DNA of 64,000 nt, taken from CAVPJC01 sp963705155 (GTDB taxonomy: Bacteria > Chloroflexota > Anaerolineae > Anaerolineales > UBA4823). Positions within the stretch are counted from its first letter, which is position 1; every line of letters begins with the position of its first letter. The translations under genes and the position numbers were made by a program. Where the stretch lies: NCBI GenBank assembly GCA_963705155.1, contig CAVPJC010000013.1, forward strand, positions 62,001-126,000. The letters run 5' to 3'. Shown here piece by piece: positions 28,415 to 38,598 of this stretch. The notes under the pieces are model-generated. The model was not told where the DNA came from, ran no database searches, and worked only from the letters and a program-made list of their open reading frames with translations.

Positions 28415-28905
28415 GACTGTCTTTGTTGGTGGCTGCCGATGAGCAAGGCGGTATCGGCCTGGGAAACGGCCTGCCCTGGCACCTGCCCGATGACCTTAAA
28501 CGCTTCAAACAGCTCACGATGGGACACCATATCATCATGGGGCGCAAAACCTATGAAACCATCCGGCGGCCTTTGCCCGGCAGGACGATGATCGTGATCA
28601 GCCGCAGCCGGGATTATCAGGCCCCGGGCTGCCTGGTGGTGCAAACCCTGTCGCAGGCTCTGGAGCTTGCCCGCCGGGCAGGCGAGTCGGAGGCTTTTAT
28701 CATCGGCGGGGCGCAGATTTTTGCCTTGGCGCTGCCCCAGGCAGAGCGGATTTACCTCACCAGGGTGCATACGGCTGCTCCGGCAGATGTCCGTTTCCCG
28801 GAGATGGATTTTTCGGCATGGCGCTGTGTGCAAACAGAGGCTCACCCGGATGACGATAGGCATGCCTTGGCCTTCACATTTGAAATCTGGGATCGTGCCC
28901 GTTAA
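28411..28905 (+). CDS. folA: Dihydrofolate reductase
   Basis: A 164-residue DHFR starting at GTG 28411. The active-site region is NGLPWHLPDDLKRFKQLT, with the NADPH-binding HIIMGRKTYETI and IIGGAQIFALALP. It regenerates tetrahydrofolate after the ThyA reaction. A strong terminator follows. Confidence 0.96.
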   Translation: MRLSLLVAADEQGGIGLGNGLPWHLPDDLKRFKQLTMGHHIIMGRKTYETIRRPLPGRTMIVISRSRDYQAPGCLVVQTLSQALELARRAGESEAFIIGGAQIFALALPQAERIYLTRVHTAAPADVRFPEMDFSAWRCVQTEAHPDDDRHALAFTFEIWDRAR

Positions 28906-28928
28906 TCGTCACTTACTATATCGGTCAA

Positions 28929-28961
28929 CAAAAAATCTCAGAGCAGAGCTCTGAGATTTTT
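28929..28961. terminator. Intrinsic terminator after folA
   Basis: Perfect 15-bp stem (AAAAAATCTCAGAGC and its complement) around a three-base loop. It separates folA from the convergent oxidoreductase gene and can act on both strands. Confidence 0.92.
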
Positions 28962-28983
28962 TGTGTTGGAGTTTTGGATGCCC

Positions 28984-29927
28984 TTATTGGATAACCTGCA
29001 GCACGACTTTACCGCGAGCGTGTTTGCCCTCAACGATCTGGTGCCCCTTCTGGACATCTTGTAACGGGAGGACGGTTGAAACGACCGGCTTGATCTGCCC
29101 GGCATCTGCCATTCTGGCTACTTCGGCCAGAGTCTGCGCAATCGGAGGCGCCGTGTAAACCATAGCCTGGCGGACGCCATGCGCCGTGGCTGTTTCCTGG
29201 GACGGCGCCTGGATGACGGAAACGAGAAATCCCACCGGGTCTCAGGATTGGCCAGGAACGCTCCTGGGTGTCGCCTCCAACGGTATCCAGGACAACATCC
29301 ACATCGTGAACGATGCTGTCGAATTCAGTGGTGGTGTAATTAATCGCCTGGTCTACGCCCAGCTTCTCAAGCAGATCGTAATTCACGCCGGCGGTGCCAA
29401 TGACCCTGGCTCCACGCGTCTTTGCGAGCTGCACAGCAACATGACCAACCCCGCCAGCCGCGCCATGGATCAGAACCGTCTGGCCTTTGCTCAGTCCAGC
29501 CAGCTCAAAAAGGGCCTGCCAGGCAGTCAGGGTCACGTGTGGGAGGGCCGCAGATTGGATGTGATCGAGGGATAGGGGTTTGGCTGTCACATCGGCAGCT
29601 GGCGCGATGACATATTCAGCGTAGGAGCCATCCTGGAACACGCCGGCACGGGTGTACACGGCATCTCCCGGGGAAAAACCGGTAACGCCTGTGCCAACTT
29701 CTTCGATCACACCGGATACATCCGTCCCTAAAATGAGAGGGAGAGTGTAATTGAAATAGGCTCCCATATAGCCAGCCCGCACGGCGACATCAAAGGGATT
29801 GACCGAAGTCGCATGTACTCGAATGAGTACATCGCCCTCCCCTCGGGGCGGGACGCGGTGCATTTTCATAAATCAGGACGTCGGAACCACCATACGCATA
29901 AATCCGAACTGCTTTCATTGTTGACAT
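28984..29927 (-). CDS. NADP-dependent quinone oxidoreductase-like protein (MDR family)
   Basis: Medium-chain dehydrogenase/reductase of the zinc-independent quinone-reductase type, about 314 residues. The restored N-terminus is MSTMKAVRIYAYGGSDVL; then VHATSVNPFDVAVRAGY, LGTDVSGVIEEVGTGV and the nucleotide-binding VLIHGAAGGVGHVAVQLAK. The structural-zinc cysteines are absent. Indels near 29855 and 29235 break the frame. The start at 29927 has AGAGG upstream; a start three codons later is possible. The substrate is unknown. Confidence 0.87.
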
Positions 29928-30247
29928 GTTTTGCCTCTTTGCTTGGTGAGTATATGAAACGGATCGAAATATCTATTTACCCGCCTTATTTATACAAATT
30001 ATACCATATATATCATATATATTGTTGTCTACTATGGATCAGCATGATGCGTTCGATCGCTCGATGGTTATCAGGTTTGTTAATAAAATATGACATTCGC
30101 ATTGCGGAAGATTGACTACAATGTCATTGTGTGTTATAAATCCACCCAAGAAAACAGATAAAGTTTACCTGTAATATTGAATACCTGAGCCAGGAATAAC
30201 CTGCAGGCGCTTGCGGGCGCGGCAGGATCGTCATTTAAGGAGTTTCT
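29928..30247. other. AT-rich intergenic region
   Basis: About 320 bases between divergent genes, markedly more AT-rich than the surroundings (for example the TATATCATATATATT stretch near 30003-30020). I see no gene, tRNA or large repeat. It holds a good promoter for the halogenase gene and a ribosome site (AAGGAG) just before 30248. Confidence 0.6.
30112..30140 (+). promoter_or_regulatory. Predicted promoter of the halogenase gene
   Basis: TTGACT (30112-30117) and TATAAA (30135-30140) with a 17-base spacer, about 100 bases upstream of the start codon. Confidence 0.65.
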
Positions 30248-31708
30248 ATGTCATCCATACCAAAAACCACACGGGTACTCGTCATCGGCGGAGGGCCGGC
30301 CGGGTCAACCGCTGCCACGTTGCTGGCCCAGCAGGGGATCGATGTGACCGTTCTGGAGCAGTCGCGCTTTCCACGCTACCACATTGGCAAATCGCTGCTT
30401 CCTTCCATGCTGCAGATTTTTGATTTGCTGGGTATTCGCGAAAAGCTGGATGCCTATGGTTTCCAGAGAAAACAGGGCGCTTACCTGGAATGGGGACGGG
30501 AAAGCTGGCCTTTGAATTTTGGTGAAATGTCGGGCAACTGCACCTACAGCTACCAGGTGGTGCGCTCCGAGTTTGACCAACTGCTGCTCGATCACGCACG
30601 CAGCCAGGGGGCCAAGGTCTTCGAAGGGGTGGAGGTGCGCGGTTTGAATTTTGACGGTGACCGCCCACGCAGCGCTGTGTATATTCACAAAGAAGGCAAC
30701 AACGGCAGTACCGGCACCCAGGGCGAAATTGGCTTTGATTTCCTGGTGGATGCTTCCGGGCGGGCGGGAATTATGGCCAATCATTACCTGCGCAACCGCC
30801 GTTATCACCAGGTCTTTCAAAACATTGCCATTTGGGGCTATTGGGAAAACGCAGACCGTCTGGCAACCGGGCGCGAAGGCGATATTGCCGTCAGTTCGAT
30901 ACCCAACGGCTGGTTATGGGCTATCCCGCTGCACGATGGCACCATGTCGGTGGGTGTGGTGATTCACAAAGATGCGCTGGCTGCCAGACGAGAGCTGGGC
31001 ACAGAAGAGTTCTACCGCCATTGTATTGATGCTTCCGGGTTGGTGAAAGGCATCGTAAGCAAGGCCACACGGATCTCCGATCTGCACACCGAATCGGATT
31101 ACTCCTACACATCCGAAATATTTGCAGGTCCAGGCTACTTCCTGTGCGGCGATGCTGCCTGCTTCCTCGACCCGCTGCTTTCCAGCGGCGTGCATCTGGC
31201 CACTTTCAGCGCCATGCTGGCAGCTGCATCCATTATCAGTATTACCGATGGCAGTGTAACGGAAGAGGAAGGCGCCAGCTTTTTTGAGAAGAGCTACCGC
31301 CAGGCTTACCTGCGCTTTTTGGTTTTCCTTTCTGCGTTTTATGACATCAACCGCGGGAAAGAGTCCTATTTCTCTGAAGCCCAGCGTCTTACCGAACAAG
31401 ACGTGCAAGGCAGCAACCTCAAGCAGGCTTTTTTGCGCCTGGTTACAGGCATCAAAGACCTGAGCGACGCGCAGAGCGACACACACCACTTGATTTTGCA
31501 GGAGATGACCAAGCGCATCGATGAGAATCTGAAGTTCCGAAAAGATAAGAAGGCTCTGGCTTCACTGGATGGCGAATCGCTGAACGCCGCCCGGGCCAAC
31601 GCCAAGTTCTTCTCTTCGGTGGAAGGCCTGTTTTCACTGGATGAAACTGAAGCCATCGATGGCCTGTATGTTCAAACGATGCCAAAACTGCACCTGGCGC
31701 GCGCCTGA
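30248..31708 (+). CDS. Flavin-dependent halogenase-like FAD enzyme
   Basis: A 486-residue FAD-binding protein. It has the Rossmann motif VIGGGPAGSTAA, YHIGKSLLPSML (the position where halogenases carry GESLLP), FQRKQGAYLEWG with a lysine where phenol/pyrrole-type halogenases carry the catalytic lysine, and GWLWAIPLHDG, which fits the WxWxIP motif of flavin-dependent halogenases. GDAACFLDPLLSSGVHLA is the second FAD motif. Known members chlorinate or brominate aromatic or carrier-bound substrates using reduced FAD. No carrier protein, NRPS, PKS or flavin reductase is nearby. A geranylgeranyl-reductase-like role is the main alternative. Intact, with its own promoter and terminator. Confidence 0.8.
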   Translation: MSSIPKTTRVLVIGGGPAGSTAATLLAQQGIDVTVLEQSRFPRYHIGKSLLPSMLQIFDLLGIREKLDAYGFQRKQGAYLEWGRESWPLNFGEMSGNCTYSYQVVRSEFDQLLLDHARSQGAKVFEGVEVRGLNFDGDRPRSAVYIHKEGNNGSTGTQGEIGFDFLVDASGRAGIMANHYLRNRRYHQVFQNIAIWGYWENADRLATGREGDIAVSSIPNGWLWAIPLHDGTMSVGVVIHKDALAARRELGTEEFYRHCIDASGLVKGIVSKATRISDLHTESDYSYTSEIFAGPGYFLCGDAACFLDPLLSSGVHLATFSAMLAAASIISITDGSVTEEEGASFFEKSYRQAYLRFLVFLSAFYDINRGKESYFSEAQRLTEQDVQGSNLKQAFLRLVTGIKDLSDAQSDTHHLILQEMTKRIDENLKFRKDKKALASLDGESLNAARANAKFFSSVEGLFSLDETEAIDGLYVQTMPKLHLARA

Positions 31709-31730
31709 GATAAGCTTGAACCATAATGAG

Positions 31731-31763
31731 AAGCGTTTGCAGCGCCTGGCGCTGCAAACGCTT
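31731..31763 (+). terminator. Intrinsic terminator after the halogenase gene
   Basis: Perfect 14-bp stem (AAGCGTTTGCAGCG and its complement) with a five-base loop, followed by TTTT. Confidence 0.92.
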
Positions 31764-31801
31764 TTTTATTTCATTGCCACATGGGGGGATAGATGTCCAG
31801 A

Positions 31802-31810
31802 TGGTATAAT
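31802..31810 (+). promoter_or_regulatory. Extended -10 promoter of obgE
   Basis: TGGTATAAT (TGnTATAAT) about 47 bases before the obgE start, directly after the upstream terminator. No clear -35 is visible. Confidence 0.6.
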
Positions 31811-31856
31811 CTTTTGGTGAAATACTTTACAACCTCAAAACTTAATGGAATTTTCG

Positions 31857-33115
31857 ATGTTCATTGATACAGTTGTCATTGATGTTCGATCCGGCAAGGG
31901 CGGCGATGGCGTCGTCCACTTCCGCCGGGAAAAGTATGTGCCTTTTGGCGGCCCGGACGGCGGTGACGGGGGGCGGGGCGGAGACGTGATCCTGGAGGTT
32001 GTGCCTACGCTGAATACCCTCTCCTCCTTTCATCACAAAGCGGCTTACAATGCCCGCCTGGCGCCAACGGCGCTCGCCAGAACAGGAGCGGGCGTTCGGG
32101 TGAAAATCTGATCATCGCTGTGCCGCCCGGCACAATCGTTTACGATGATGAGACCGGCGGTTTGCTCGGTGACCTGACCACCGCCGGGCAGCGCCTGGTG
32201 GTGGCTAAAGGGGGAAAGGGGGGGCTTGGCAACCAGCACTTTGCCAGTTCCCGCAATCAGGCGCCGCGTATTGCTGAAAAAGGCGAGCCTTTTCAGGAAC
32301 TGCGCCTGCGCCTGGAGCTGAAGCTGATCGCCGATATCGGCATTGTCGGTGTGCCCAATGCGGGCAAATCCACCTTCCTTTCGGCTGTCACGCATGCCCG
32401 GCCCAAGATTGCCGCATACCCGTTTACCACACTAGAACCCAACCTGGGCGTGGCCGAGCTGGATGAAGATAACAATCTGGTTCTGGCGGATATCCCCGGC
32501 CTGATTGAAGGCGCTCACATGGGGGTGGGGTTGGGACACGATTTCCTGCGCCATATTCAACGCACACGTGTCCTCATCCACCTGTTGGATGGCCTGGCTG
32601 AAGACCCGCTATTAGATTTTATGCAGATCAACAGCGAATTGGCTCTCTTTGATCCCGACCTGGCCAAAAAGCCGATGGTGGTGGCGCTAAACAAATGCGA
32701 CCTGCCCGATGTGCAGGCGCGCTGGCCTCAAGTGGAGGCCGCGCTCAAGGAGCGCGGATACGAGCCCTATTCCATTTCAGCGGTTACCGGCAGCAATGTG
32801 CGCACCGTGTTGTACAAGGCCGCCCACCTGCTGCGCGAGGCGCCGCCCATGCCCGAAGCGACAGGTCTGCCGGTGTACCGCGTTGAGGCCGATCCCCGGG
32901 CATTTGAGATTCTCCGAACCCGGGATGGTTGGCGTGTGACCGGCGTATCCATTGAACGGGCTGCCTCGATGACATCCTGGTCTTACGACCAGTCGGTCAG
33001 CCGCTTTCAACGAATCTTGCACACGCTGGGTATCGAAGATGCCTTGCGCAAGGCCGGGGTTCAGGCAGGCGATACCGTCACCATCGGGGACTTCGAGCTG
33101 GAATGGCAGGATTGA
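31857..33115 (+). CDS. obgE: GTPase Obg/CgtA
   Basis: Essential ribosome-associated GTPase of about 419 residues. The N-terminal glycine-rich Obg fold is seen in FIDTVVIDVRSGKGGDGV and GGDGGRGGDVIL; the G domain has GIVGVPNAGKSTFLSAVT, LADIPGLIEGAHMGVGLG and NKCD. The C-terminal OCT domain ends AGVQAGDTVTIGDFELEW. A one-base deletion near 32068 breaks the frame. The ATG at 31857 starts the conserved N-terminus; an ATG four codons earlier (31845) is also possible. The 3' end overlaps nadD by 13 bases. Confidence 0.95.
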
Positions 33116-33747
33116 TCGGTGTTTTTGGCGGCACTTTTGACCCGCCCCATCTCGGCCACTTGATTCTGGCTGCCGAAGCGTGCGATCAACTCGGCCTTGA
33201 ACGCTTGCTGTGGGTGCTCACTCCTGACCCGCCGCACAAGCGCGGCCAGCCCATCACCCCTCTGGTGCACCGTCTGGCGATGATCCAGATGGTGATCGAG
33301 GGAGACCCGGCCTTTGAGCTTTCCCGGGTGGATATTGACCGCCCGGCCCCACACTTTGCCCTCGATACGGTCGATCTCCTCCGGCAGGCTCACCCGGATA
33401 ACGGCCTGATCTACCTGATGGGAGCCAATTCGCTGGCTGATCTGCCCACCTGGCACCAGCCGCGCGAGTTCGTGGCAGCCTGTACCGCTCTGGGGGTTGT
33501 ACGCCGTCCTGGCATTGAAATTGACATGAGCGGGCTGGAGCTTGAGATTCCCGGGATCAGCGCACGGGTGCGCTGGATCGACGCTCCGCTGTTGGAAATT
33601 GCTTCTACGGATATCCGTCAAAGGGCTGCCAAAAACCAAACTTTTCGATACTTTCTTACACCGGCGGTGTTCGAATACATCCGGCGCAACGATCTATACA
33701 CTGTTTTGACAGAGCCTTCCAAACCTGAGACATCGAGATCACAATGA
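33103..33747 (+). CDS. nadD: Nicotinate-nucleotide adenylyltransferase
   Basis: A 214-residue NAD biosynthesis enzyme that adenylylates nicotinate mononucleotide. It has GVFGGTFDPPHLGHLILA, PPHKRG, DTVDLLR and the late STDIRQRAAKNQ (SxTxIR-type motif). obgE-nadD is a frequent pair in bacteria. The end overlaps the MFS gene as ATGA. Confidence 0.95.
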   Translation: MAGLIGVFGGTFDPPHLGHLILAAEACDQLGLERLLWVLTPDPPHKRGQPITPLVHRLAMIQMVIEGDPAFELSRVDIDRPAPHFALDTVDLLRQAHPDNGLIYLMGANSLADLPTWHQPREFVAACTALGVVRRPGIEIDMSGLELEIPGISARVRWIDAPLLEIASTDIRQRAAKNQTFRYFLTPAVFEYIRRNDLYTVLTEPSKPETSRSQ

Positions 33748-34928
33748 CATTATTACTGGACAAACTGTTTTCGGCAGTTGCCATGGGGCATTTCACCGTG
33801 GATCTGATCAACGGTCAGCGTGCAGTGTTGATGGCCTTTTTGAGCGGCCCGTTGGGGTTGACCAATGCCGCCCTGGGTTTTTACAGTACGTTGTATGTTG
33901 TGATGGGGGCACTCTTCCAACCCGTGTTTGGCTTCATCAGCGACCGGATCGGACCGCGCTGGGTCGCTGCGGGGGGAATGTTCTGGATGGCTTGCTTTTT
34001 TACCCTGGGATTGCTCGTTCCGGGGATTGCCGGTTTGCTGCTATTGGTGCTGGCTGCCCTGGGCTCGGCGGCTTTTCACCCTGCCGGAACGATGCAGGCC
34101 ACAATGCGTGGGCGTACGCATTACGCCGGTCGAGAAACCACATCAACCTCTTTCTTCTTCTTCTTCGGGCAGGCTGGCGGTTTCCTGGGGCCGGTGGTAG
34201 CCGGTCCGCTGCTCCAGCATTTTGGTGAAAATGGTTTAATTGCCGTTGCGTTGCTGGCCTTTCCCGTAGGGTTCAACACGGCTCACCAACTCAGCCCGGT
34301 GGCGCCGGCGCGCCGCCCGGTATTGACAACAACTCTTCCAGAAGCGAACAAAAAAGCGGCTTTTTCAGGCCTCTCCATCCCCGTGCTGGCATTTGTTCTG
34401 GTAGCGGCCCTGCAGTCCTGGTCCCAGCAAAACATGTACACTTTTTTACCCAAATACCTGCACGACCTGGGGCAGCCCCCGGCAGTGTACGGGTTGATAG
34501 CCGCCCTGTTTACCGGCGGCAGCGCTCTGGGTGGAACCGTGGGTGGAACCCTGGCAGATCGATTTGGAAAACGGCGCGTGGCGGTGGGTGGGTTGCTGTT
34601 GGGTGCGTTGCCGCTGTATGCAATTTCTGCGATAGGCTGGACACCCTGGCTGTTTGTGCTTGTACCGCTGGCAGGCGCCCTCACCGGGATGCCGCACAGT
34701 ATTCTGGTGGTCTCTGCCCAGCGCTTGATCCCGGTGGGCATGGGCCTGGCTTCCGGGCTGATCCTGGGTTTTATGTTTTCTTCCGGCGCGGTTGGCACGT
34801 TAATCACCGGGTATCTGGCGGATGCCTGGGGGTTCCCGCAGGTATTCCTGATGACCAGCGGCATAGCTCTGCTGGCTGCCGGGCTGGCTCTGGCTTTACA
34901 GGTTGAACTAAAAAAAGCGGGTAGTTAA
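33744..34928 (+). CDS. MFS transporter, fosmidomycin-resistance (Fsr)-like
   Basis: A 394-residue, twelve-helix major facilitator protein. The N-terminal GHFTVDLINGQRAVLMAFL with a conserved His/Asp, GFISDRIGPRWVAAGG after helix 2 and GGTVGGTLADRFGKRR in the second half are typical of the Fsr group. Fsr pumps fosmidomycin in E. coli; the natural substrate in most bacteria is unknown. It overlaps nadD by four bases. Confidence 0.85.
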   Translation: MTLLLDKLFSAVAMGHFTVDLINGQRAVLMAFLSGPLGLTNAALGFYSTLYVVMGALFQPVFGFISDRIGPRWVAAGGMFWMACFFTLGLLVPGIAGLLLLVLAALGSAAFHPAGTMQATMRGRTHYAGRETTSTSFFFFFGQAGGFLGPVVAGPLLQHFGENGLIAVALLAFPVGFNTAHQLSPVAPARRPVLTTTLPEANKKAAFSGLSIPVLAFVLVAALQSWSQQNMYTFLPKYLHDLGQPPAVYGLIAALFTGGSALGGTVGGTLADRFGKRRVAVGGLLLGALPLYAISAIGWTPWLFVLVPLAGALTGMPHSILVVSAQRLIPVGMGLASGLILGFMFSSGAVGTLITGYLADAWGFPQVFLMTSGIALLAAGLALALQVELKKAGS

Positions 34929-34993
34929 TGTGGCCTGACGCACAGTCTGCTCTGGCCAAACCACTCATGACCATCCCATAAGGAGAGCGTAAA

Positions 34994-35278
34994 ATGGAAC
35001 AAAATGAATCGAAAAATGTAAAATTTGGCAAGGAACCCGAACCGGTCGCTGATACCATCCGGCGAGGATCGCCAATCCAGCCAAAAATGACAATCATCGC
35101 CGAACACACCGTTCAGAGCGGCGAAACTTTGAGCCATCTGTCGCTGAAGTATTACGGCTCAGCCGTCAAGGATAAATGGATGGTGATTTATGAGGCAAAT
35201 AAGGAGATCATCGGGGATAACCCCAACCGTGTGCCGTTGGGTTCAGTGCTGAAGATCCCCAAGCTCCCAGAAGGGTAA
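34994..35278 (+). CDS. LysM-domain protein without a signal peptide
   Basis: A 94-residue protein: a charged N-terminal 33 residues and one LysM domain from about 36 to 92 (EHTVQSGETLSHLSLKYYG ... NRVPLGSVLKIPKL). LysM domains bind glycan chains, but no signal peptide or lipobox is present, as in the cytoplasmic YgaU/BON-LysM type proteins. AGGAGAG precedes the ATG. It stands between an MFS gene and a convergent hydrolase gene. Confidence 0.85.
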   Translation: MEQNESKNVKFGKEPEPVADTIRRGSPIQPKMTIIAEHTVQSGETLSHLSLKYYGSAVKDKWMVIYEANKEIIGDNPNRVPLGSVLKIPKLPEG

Positions 35279-35283
35279 TCCGC

Positions 35284-36282
35284 TCACTCGCTGGCCCAGA
35301 AATCCTCGAAGGCATCCAGCCCGCGTTTTAGAGCTTCAGCATATTCCTGTTGGAAATCGTGCTTCCCGCCCGGCACAGCATCCAGATCGCAGGTGATGCC
35401 GGCGCGGTTCAGGTGGCTGGCCAGGGCCTGGATACCCGCCTGCGGGATACTCTCATCATCCGTGCCATAGATGATCGTACCGCGCAGCGGCAAGCCGGTT
35501 TCTGCGATGCGTGCCTGTGCCTGGTCAATGAATGGCTGCCAGGCTTCGGGTTCATCCATCAACGGTCCGCCCGGCCCGATGGCGATAAACCCGGCTGCCG
35601 GCAGGGCGCCGTTGAGCGCCAGCCAGATCGCAGTTTCTCCGCCCATCGAGTGACCTGCCAGCACGACTCGTCCTGGATCAACCACATACTGCTTCGCCAG
35701 CACTGCGAAGTGTTTTTCTAACTGACGGAGGGCCGCCTCACGGTCATTCCAGACGAAGGCGTCCTTCCACATTGCCTGGGTGGATTGGGGTACGCCAACC
35801 AGCCAGCCGCGCGCGGCGGGGGCCTGCCAGAAATCCAAAGAGGCGCGCGCTGTGCTGGCATTGGCATGCAGCGCCAGGAGCAGCGGGCAAGCCGGCCCGC
35901 CAGGTACGCAGGCCCCCTGCGAGCGCAGTGTGAGCACCGGATAGTGCAACGCTTCGTCTTGCGCCTGAAGCTGCTGGTTGCGCATCACCAGGTGTTCAAA
36001 GGCTGCCAGGCCTTGCAGCGCCTGCAATGAGGGGCTTTTTCGCAGCAAGACTTCTCCAAACCAGATCCCCTTGCCCAGGGCTTCGTCCAGAATCCGCAGC
36101 GATTTATCAGCTTGTTCCAGGCGGGCAGTCATACAGATTCGCCAGTAGGTGAACAGTGGCGCCTGGTCTGGAAAGCGCGGGGCGTGCTCGCTGGCTAACG
36201 CCAATGCTGATGCGTATTCTCCGCTCTGATAATGATCCTGAATGCGGGCCTGGATATCTTCGAAACTTTGCTTGGGCTTCAT
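35284..36282 (-). CDS. Alpha/beta hydrolase with helical N-terminal region
   Basis: About 332 residues. Residues 1-110 are helical and TPR-like (IQARIQDHYQSGEYASALAL); the rest is a serine hydrolase of the phospholipase/carboxylesterase type with the nucleophile in LAGHSMGGETAIWLA, an acid in IYGTDDESIPQAG and the histidine in GGKHDFQQEY. No signal peptide is visible, so it is probably cytoplasmic. I place the start at 36282, nine bases after AGGAG. Substrate unknown. It directly follows the large lipoprotein gene. Confidence 0.82.
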   Translation of the reverse strand: MKPKQSFEDIQARIQDHYQSGEYASALALASEHAPRFPDQAPLFTYWRICMTARLEQADKSLRILDEALGKGIWFGEVLLRKSPSLQALQGLAAFEHLVMRNQQLQAQDEALHYPVLTLRSQGACVPGGPACPLLLALHANASTARASLDFWQAPAARGWLVGVPQSTQAMWKDAFVWNDREAALRQLEKHFAVLAKQYVVDPGRVVLAGHSMGGETAIWLALNGALPAAGFIAIGPGGPLMDEPEAWQPFIDQAQARIAETGLPLRGTIIYGTDDESIPQAGIQALASHLNRAGITCDLDAVPGGKHDFQQEYAEALKRGLDAFEDFWASE

Positions 36283-36326
36283 AGGTAATGCTCCTGGTTG
36301 GATTTTATTGGAGGAGCATGGAAAAG

Positions 36327-38598
36327 TCAATGAGGCTGCAAGCGGAGGGTTAACGTGAATGGGTCGCTGGAGCTCAACTGCATGACGGCCATTGGGAATG
36401 GCAGCAAATGCCCCGGGGGGTAATCTCGGTTGGGATTTTCGGGTTCACCCATGAACTTCCCCGAATCCACAAAGCTGTCGATTTGCATCTCAGCCTGACT
36501 TCGCACCAGCACAGAGGGTCCATCTGCCAACCGCCAGACCCAGCCGCCTGGGACCGCCTCAGCCTCATAGGTTTTGCTCCAGCCGGGGTTGAATTGCTGC
36601 CAGGGGTCCAGCGCCAGAGGTAGCTGGATCCTATCCTGAGGTGTGTTGAAGCTAACCAGGAGGCCGTCTGGCAGCAGGCTGTACCTGTGTGCGCCTCCGT
36701 CGCCCGTCACCGTGAATACCCCTCCATCAAGCCGAGTTAGCACTTCGCCCACAGGGAAGGCAAAAGCCCCTGGCAGGACAGCCGGGTCGGCAGGTCGACC
36801 GCCGTCTATATTCCAACCATCTGGCAGGCTGAGACCCACGGCAAATTGAGAAGAAGGCGCTACTAACTGGTGGAGCTGGCCTTCCTGGCGTACAAAAAGG
36901 TGTGTGAGTGAGCCTCGCAAGGTTTCAAAGAGCGCCAGAACGGTCTGGGATGACAGCACGCATTCGGTGTGACCGTCTGCATCCAGATCGAGACTGCAGC
37001 CAGCCAGTTCTTCCGGGTGAATATTCCAGCGTTCAGCGAAGACGAGCAGCCCGGTTTGTCCCAGGTAGGCAGCGCGTAAATCGGGCAGTGCGGCGGGGAA
37101 AGGCGATATAGGCCCGAAAAGCGCCGCTAACGGCTCTCTCAAAAGCGGTTGAAGCTGTGTCGGTGTATAGGACTCTGGCAACACGAGCGGGTGTTCGCGA
37201 GCGATTTTTGAAGCAGCCGGCTCGCCCGATGGGATCGGCAGACTCAGCAGGTGGTGTTCATCCAACACCTGCACCCAGGGGCGGCTGGCCAGATAGCGAA
37301 AAGCAGCCCGGGCGCTGGCAGGCTCGCCCCAGGGCGATTGCGCCAGGTCACCACCCAAAAGCAATACATCCGGTGTATCTGACTCATCAGTTTGTCGGGC
37401 TACGCTCAGAAGCGCCCGTCGGGTTGCCAGGGATAGACCACCTGGCGATACCTGCTCAGGGTCTGTACAGCCTTTGATGAGATAAATGAGCTGGCTGCCT
37501 TTGCGCACACGCTGCAGTGCGGCTGGCTGACCGGGGCAGGAAGGCAGATCGGTTTGCTCCCGGCTGAAAACAGCCCTGTAGAGGCGGCGATAGGCTGGAG
37601 GCAGCGGGGCCTCCCGGCTGGTATAGAGAATTACGCTGGCAGGCAGGTCATATGCCAGAGCAGTGGAACGACTGAAGGCTGCCGCCAGGGCTGCCAACTC
37701 ACCCGTGCTGCTATTTGGGAGCTCGTAGGGGATTAACTGTACATCCGGAAGGCTGAGCAGGCTGGCAGCCGCCATATGCTGTACCATCTCCAGGCGTGTG
37801 CTGGCCTCTATGGCTGCCAGCGAGATAGGAGCTTTCAGATCGAGCAGAAACAGGGGTGTGCGGCGGGCTCGAGCAGTGCGGAGTAAATTGTATAATCCGT
37901 GCCGGGCGCCGTGGGGTCCTGTATGGGCGCCATCCCAGCGGCGCAGCACCTGCCCGGCTGTGTAGGCTGGCAGTGTGTTCCAAAAGGCAAAGAGAACATT
38001 GGCGCGCTCGAGGGGGTTTGGCGTGGGCGCGCACCACACCTGTACTGTCGGCAATCTCCAGGCCGCCGGGAATAGTCGAATATATTTGCAGTCTCAGGCC
38101 AGGATTCTTTCCACCCAACAAATGGCTGTTCAGGGTGATTTCGATGCTGTCCAACTCGGGATCGCGCAATACCAGCAAGGCGGGCGCCCGGCGTGGATTC
38201 CCTTGAGCATCCAGAACTTGCAGGCGGCCATCTGCCGGCAGCACCAGCAGGGTGTCCCAGGCGATCTGGCTGGCCTGTTGGAAAGGCAGCTCGCGGGAGC
38301 CACCGGGGGCATGATCGATGAATATATACAGGTCGGTCCCTTGATGGATGGAAACATCCATCATTTCCAGGCGCATCTGCCAGAGTGCATCGCCGGTTGT
38401 GCGCAGGTAAACGGCGCCGATATCAATTTCAGGCGGGCCGTCTCCGGCATCATCCAGCAGCCTCAGATCAGTGTAAGTCCAGGGCAGGGCGGCGCCAGTC
38501 GCGGCCAAAGGTTGGGTAGGCAGCCCTGAAGGCTGTAAAGCCGGCGAGCAGGCTACCATAATCGCAAGGAGCAATAAAGCGGTGCGGTGTTTGCGCAT
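36327..38598 (-). CDS. Large lipoprotein of unknown function
   Basis: About 755 residues. It starts with a lipoprotein signal (LLLLAIMVACSP, cysteine at residue 17). The first third holds GDGPPEIDIGAVYLRTTGDAL and ELDSIEITL, a beta-rich domain; the middle has a stretch like a hydrolase barrel or peptidase fold (RTPLFLLDLKAPISLAAIEA), and the C-terminal 250 residues are beta-rich. I do not recognise the family; carbohydrate metabolism is possible but unproved. An indel near 38020 joins two frames. Its ATG at 38598 faces a 280-base gap with two hairpins. Confidence 0.65.

Noticed and set aside
29928..30247. Plus-strand frame around 29813-30115 as a gene
   Set aside because: It runs over the antisense oxidoreductase start and an AT-rich promoter region, has no ribosome site or family features.
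33744..34928. Fsr-like MFS protein as a specific antibiotic-resistance gene
   Set aside because: Family similarity only; the nadD-linked context gives no sign of a resistance island.
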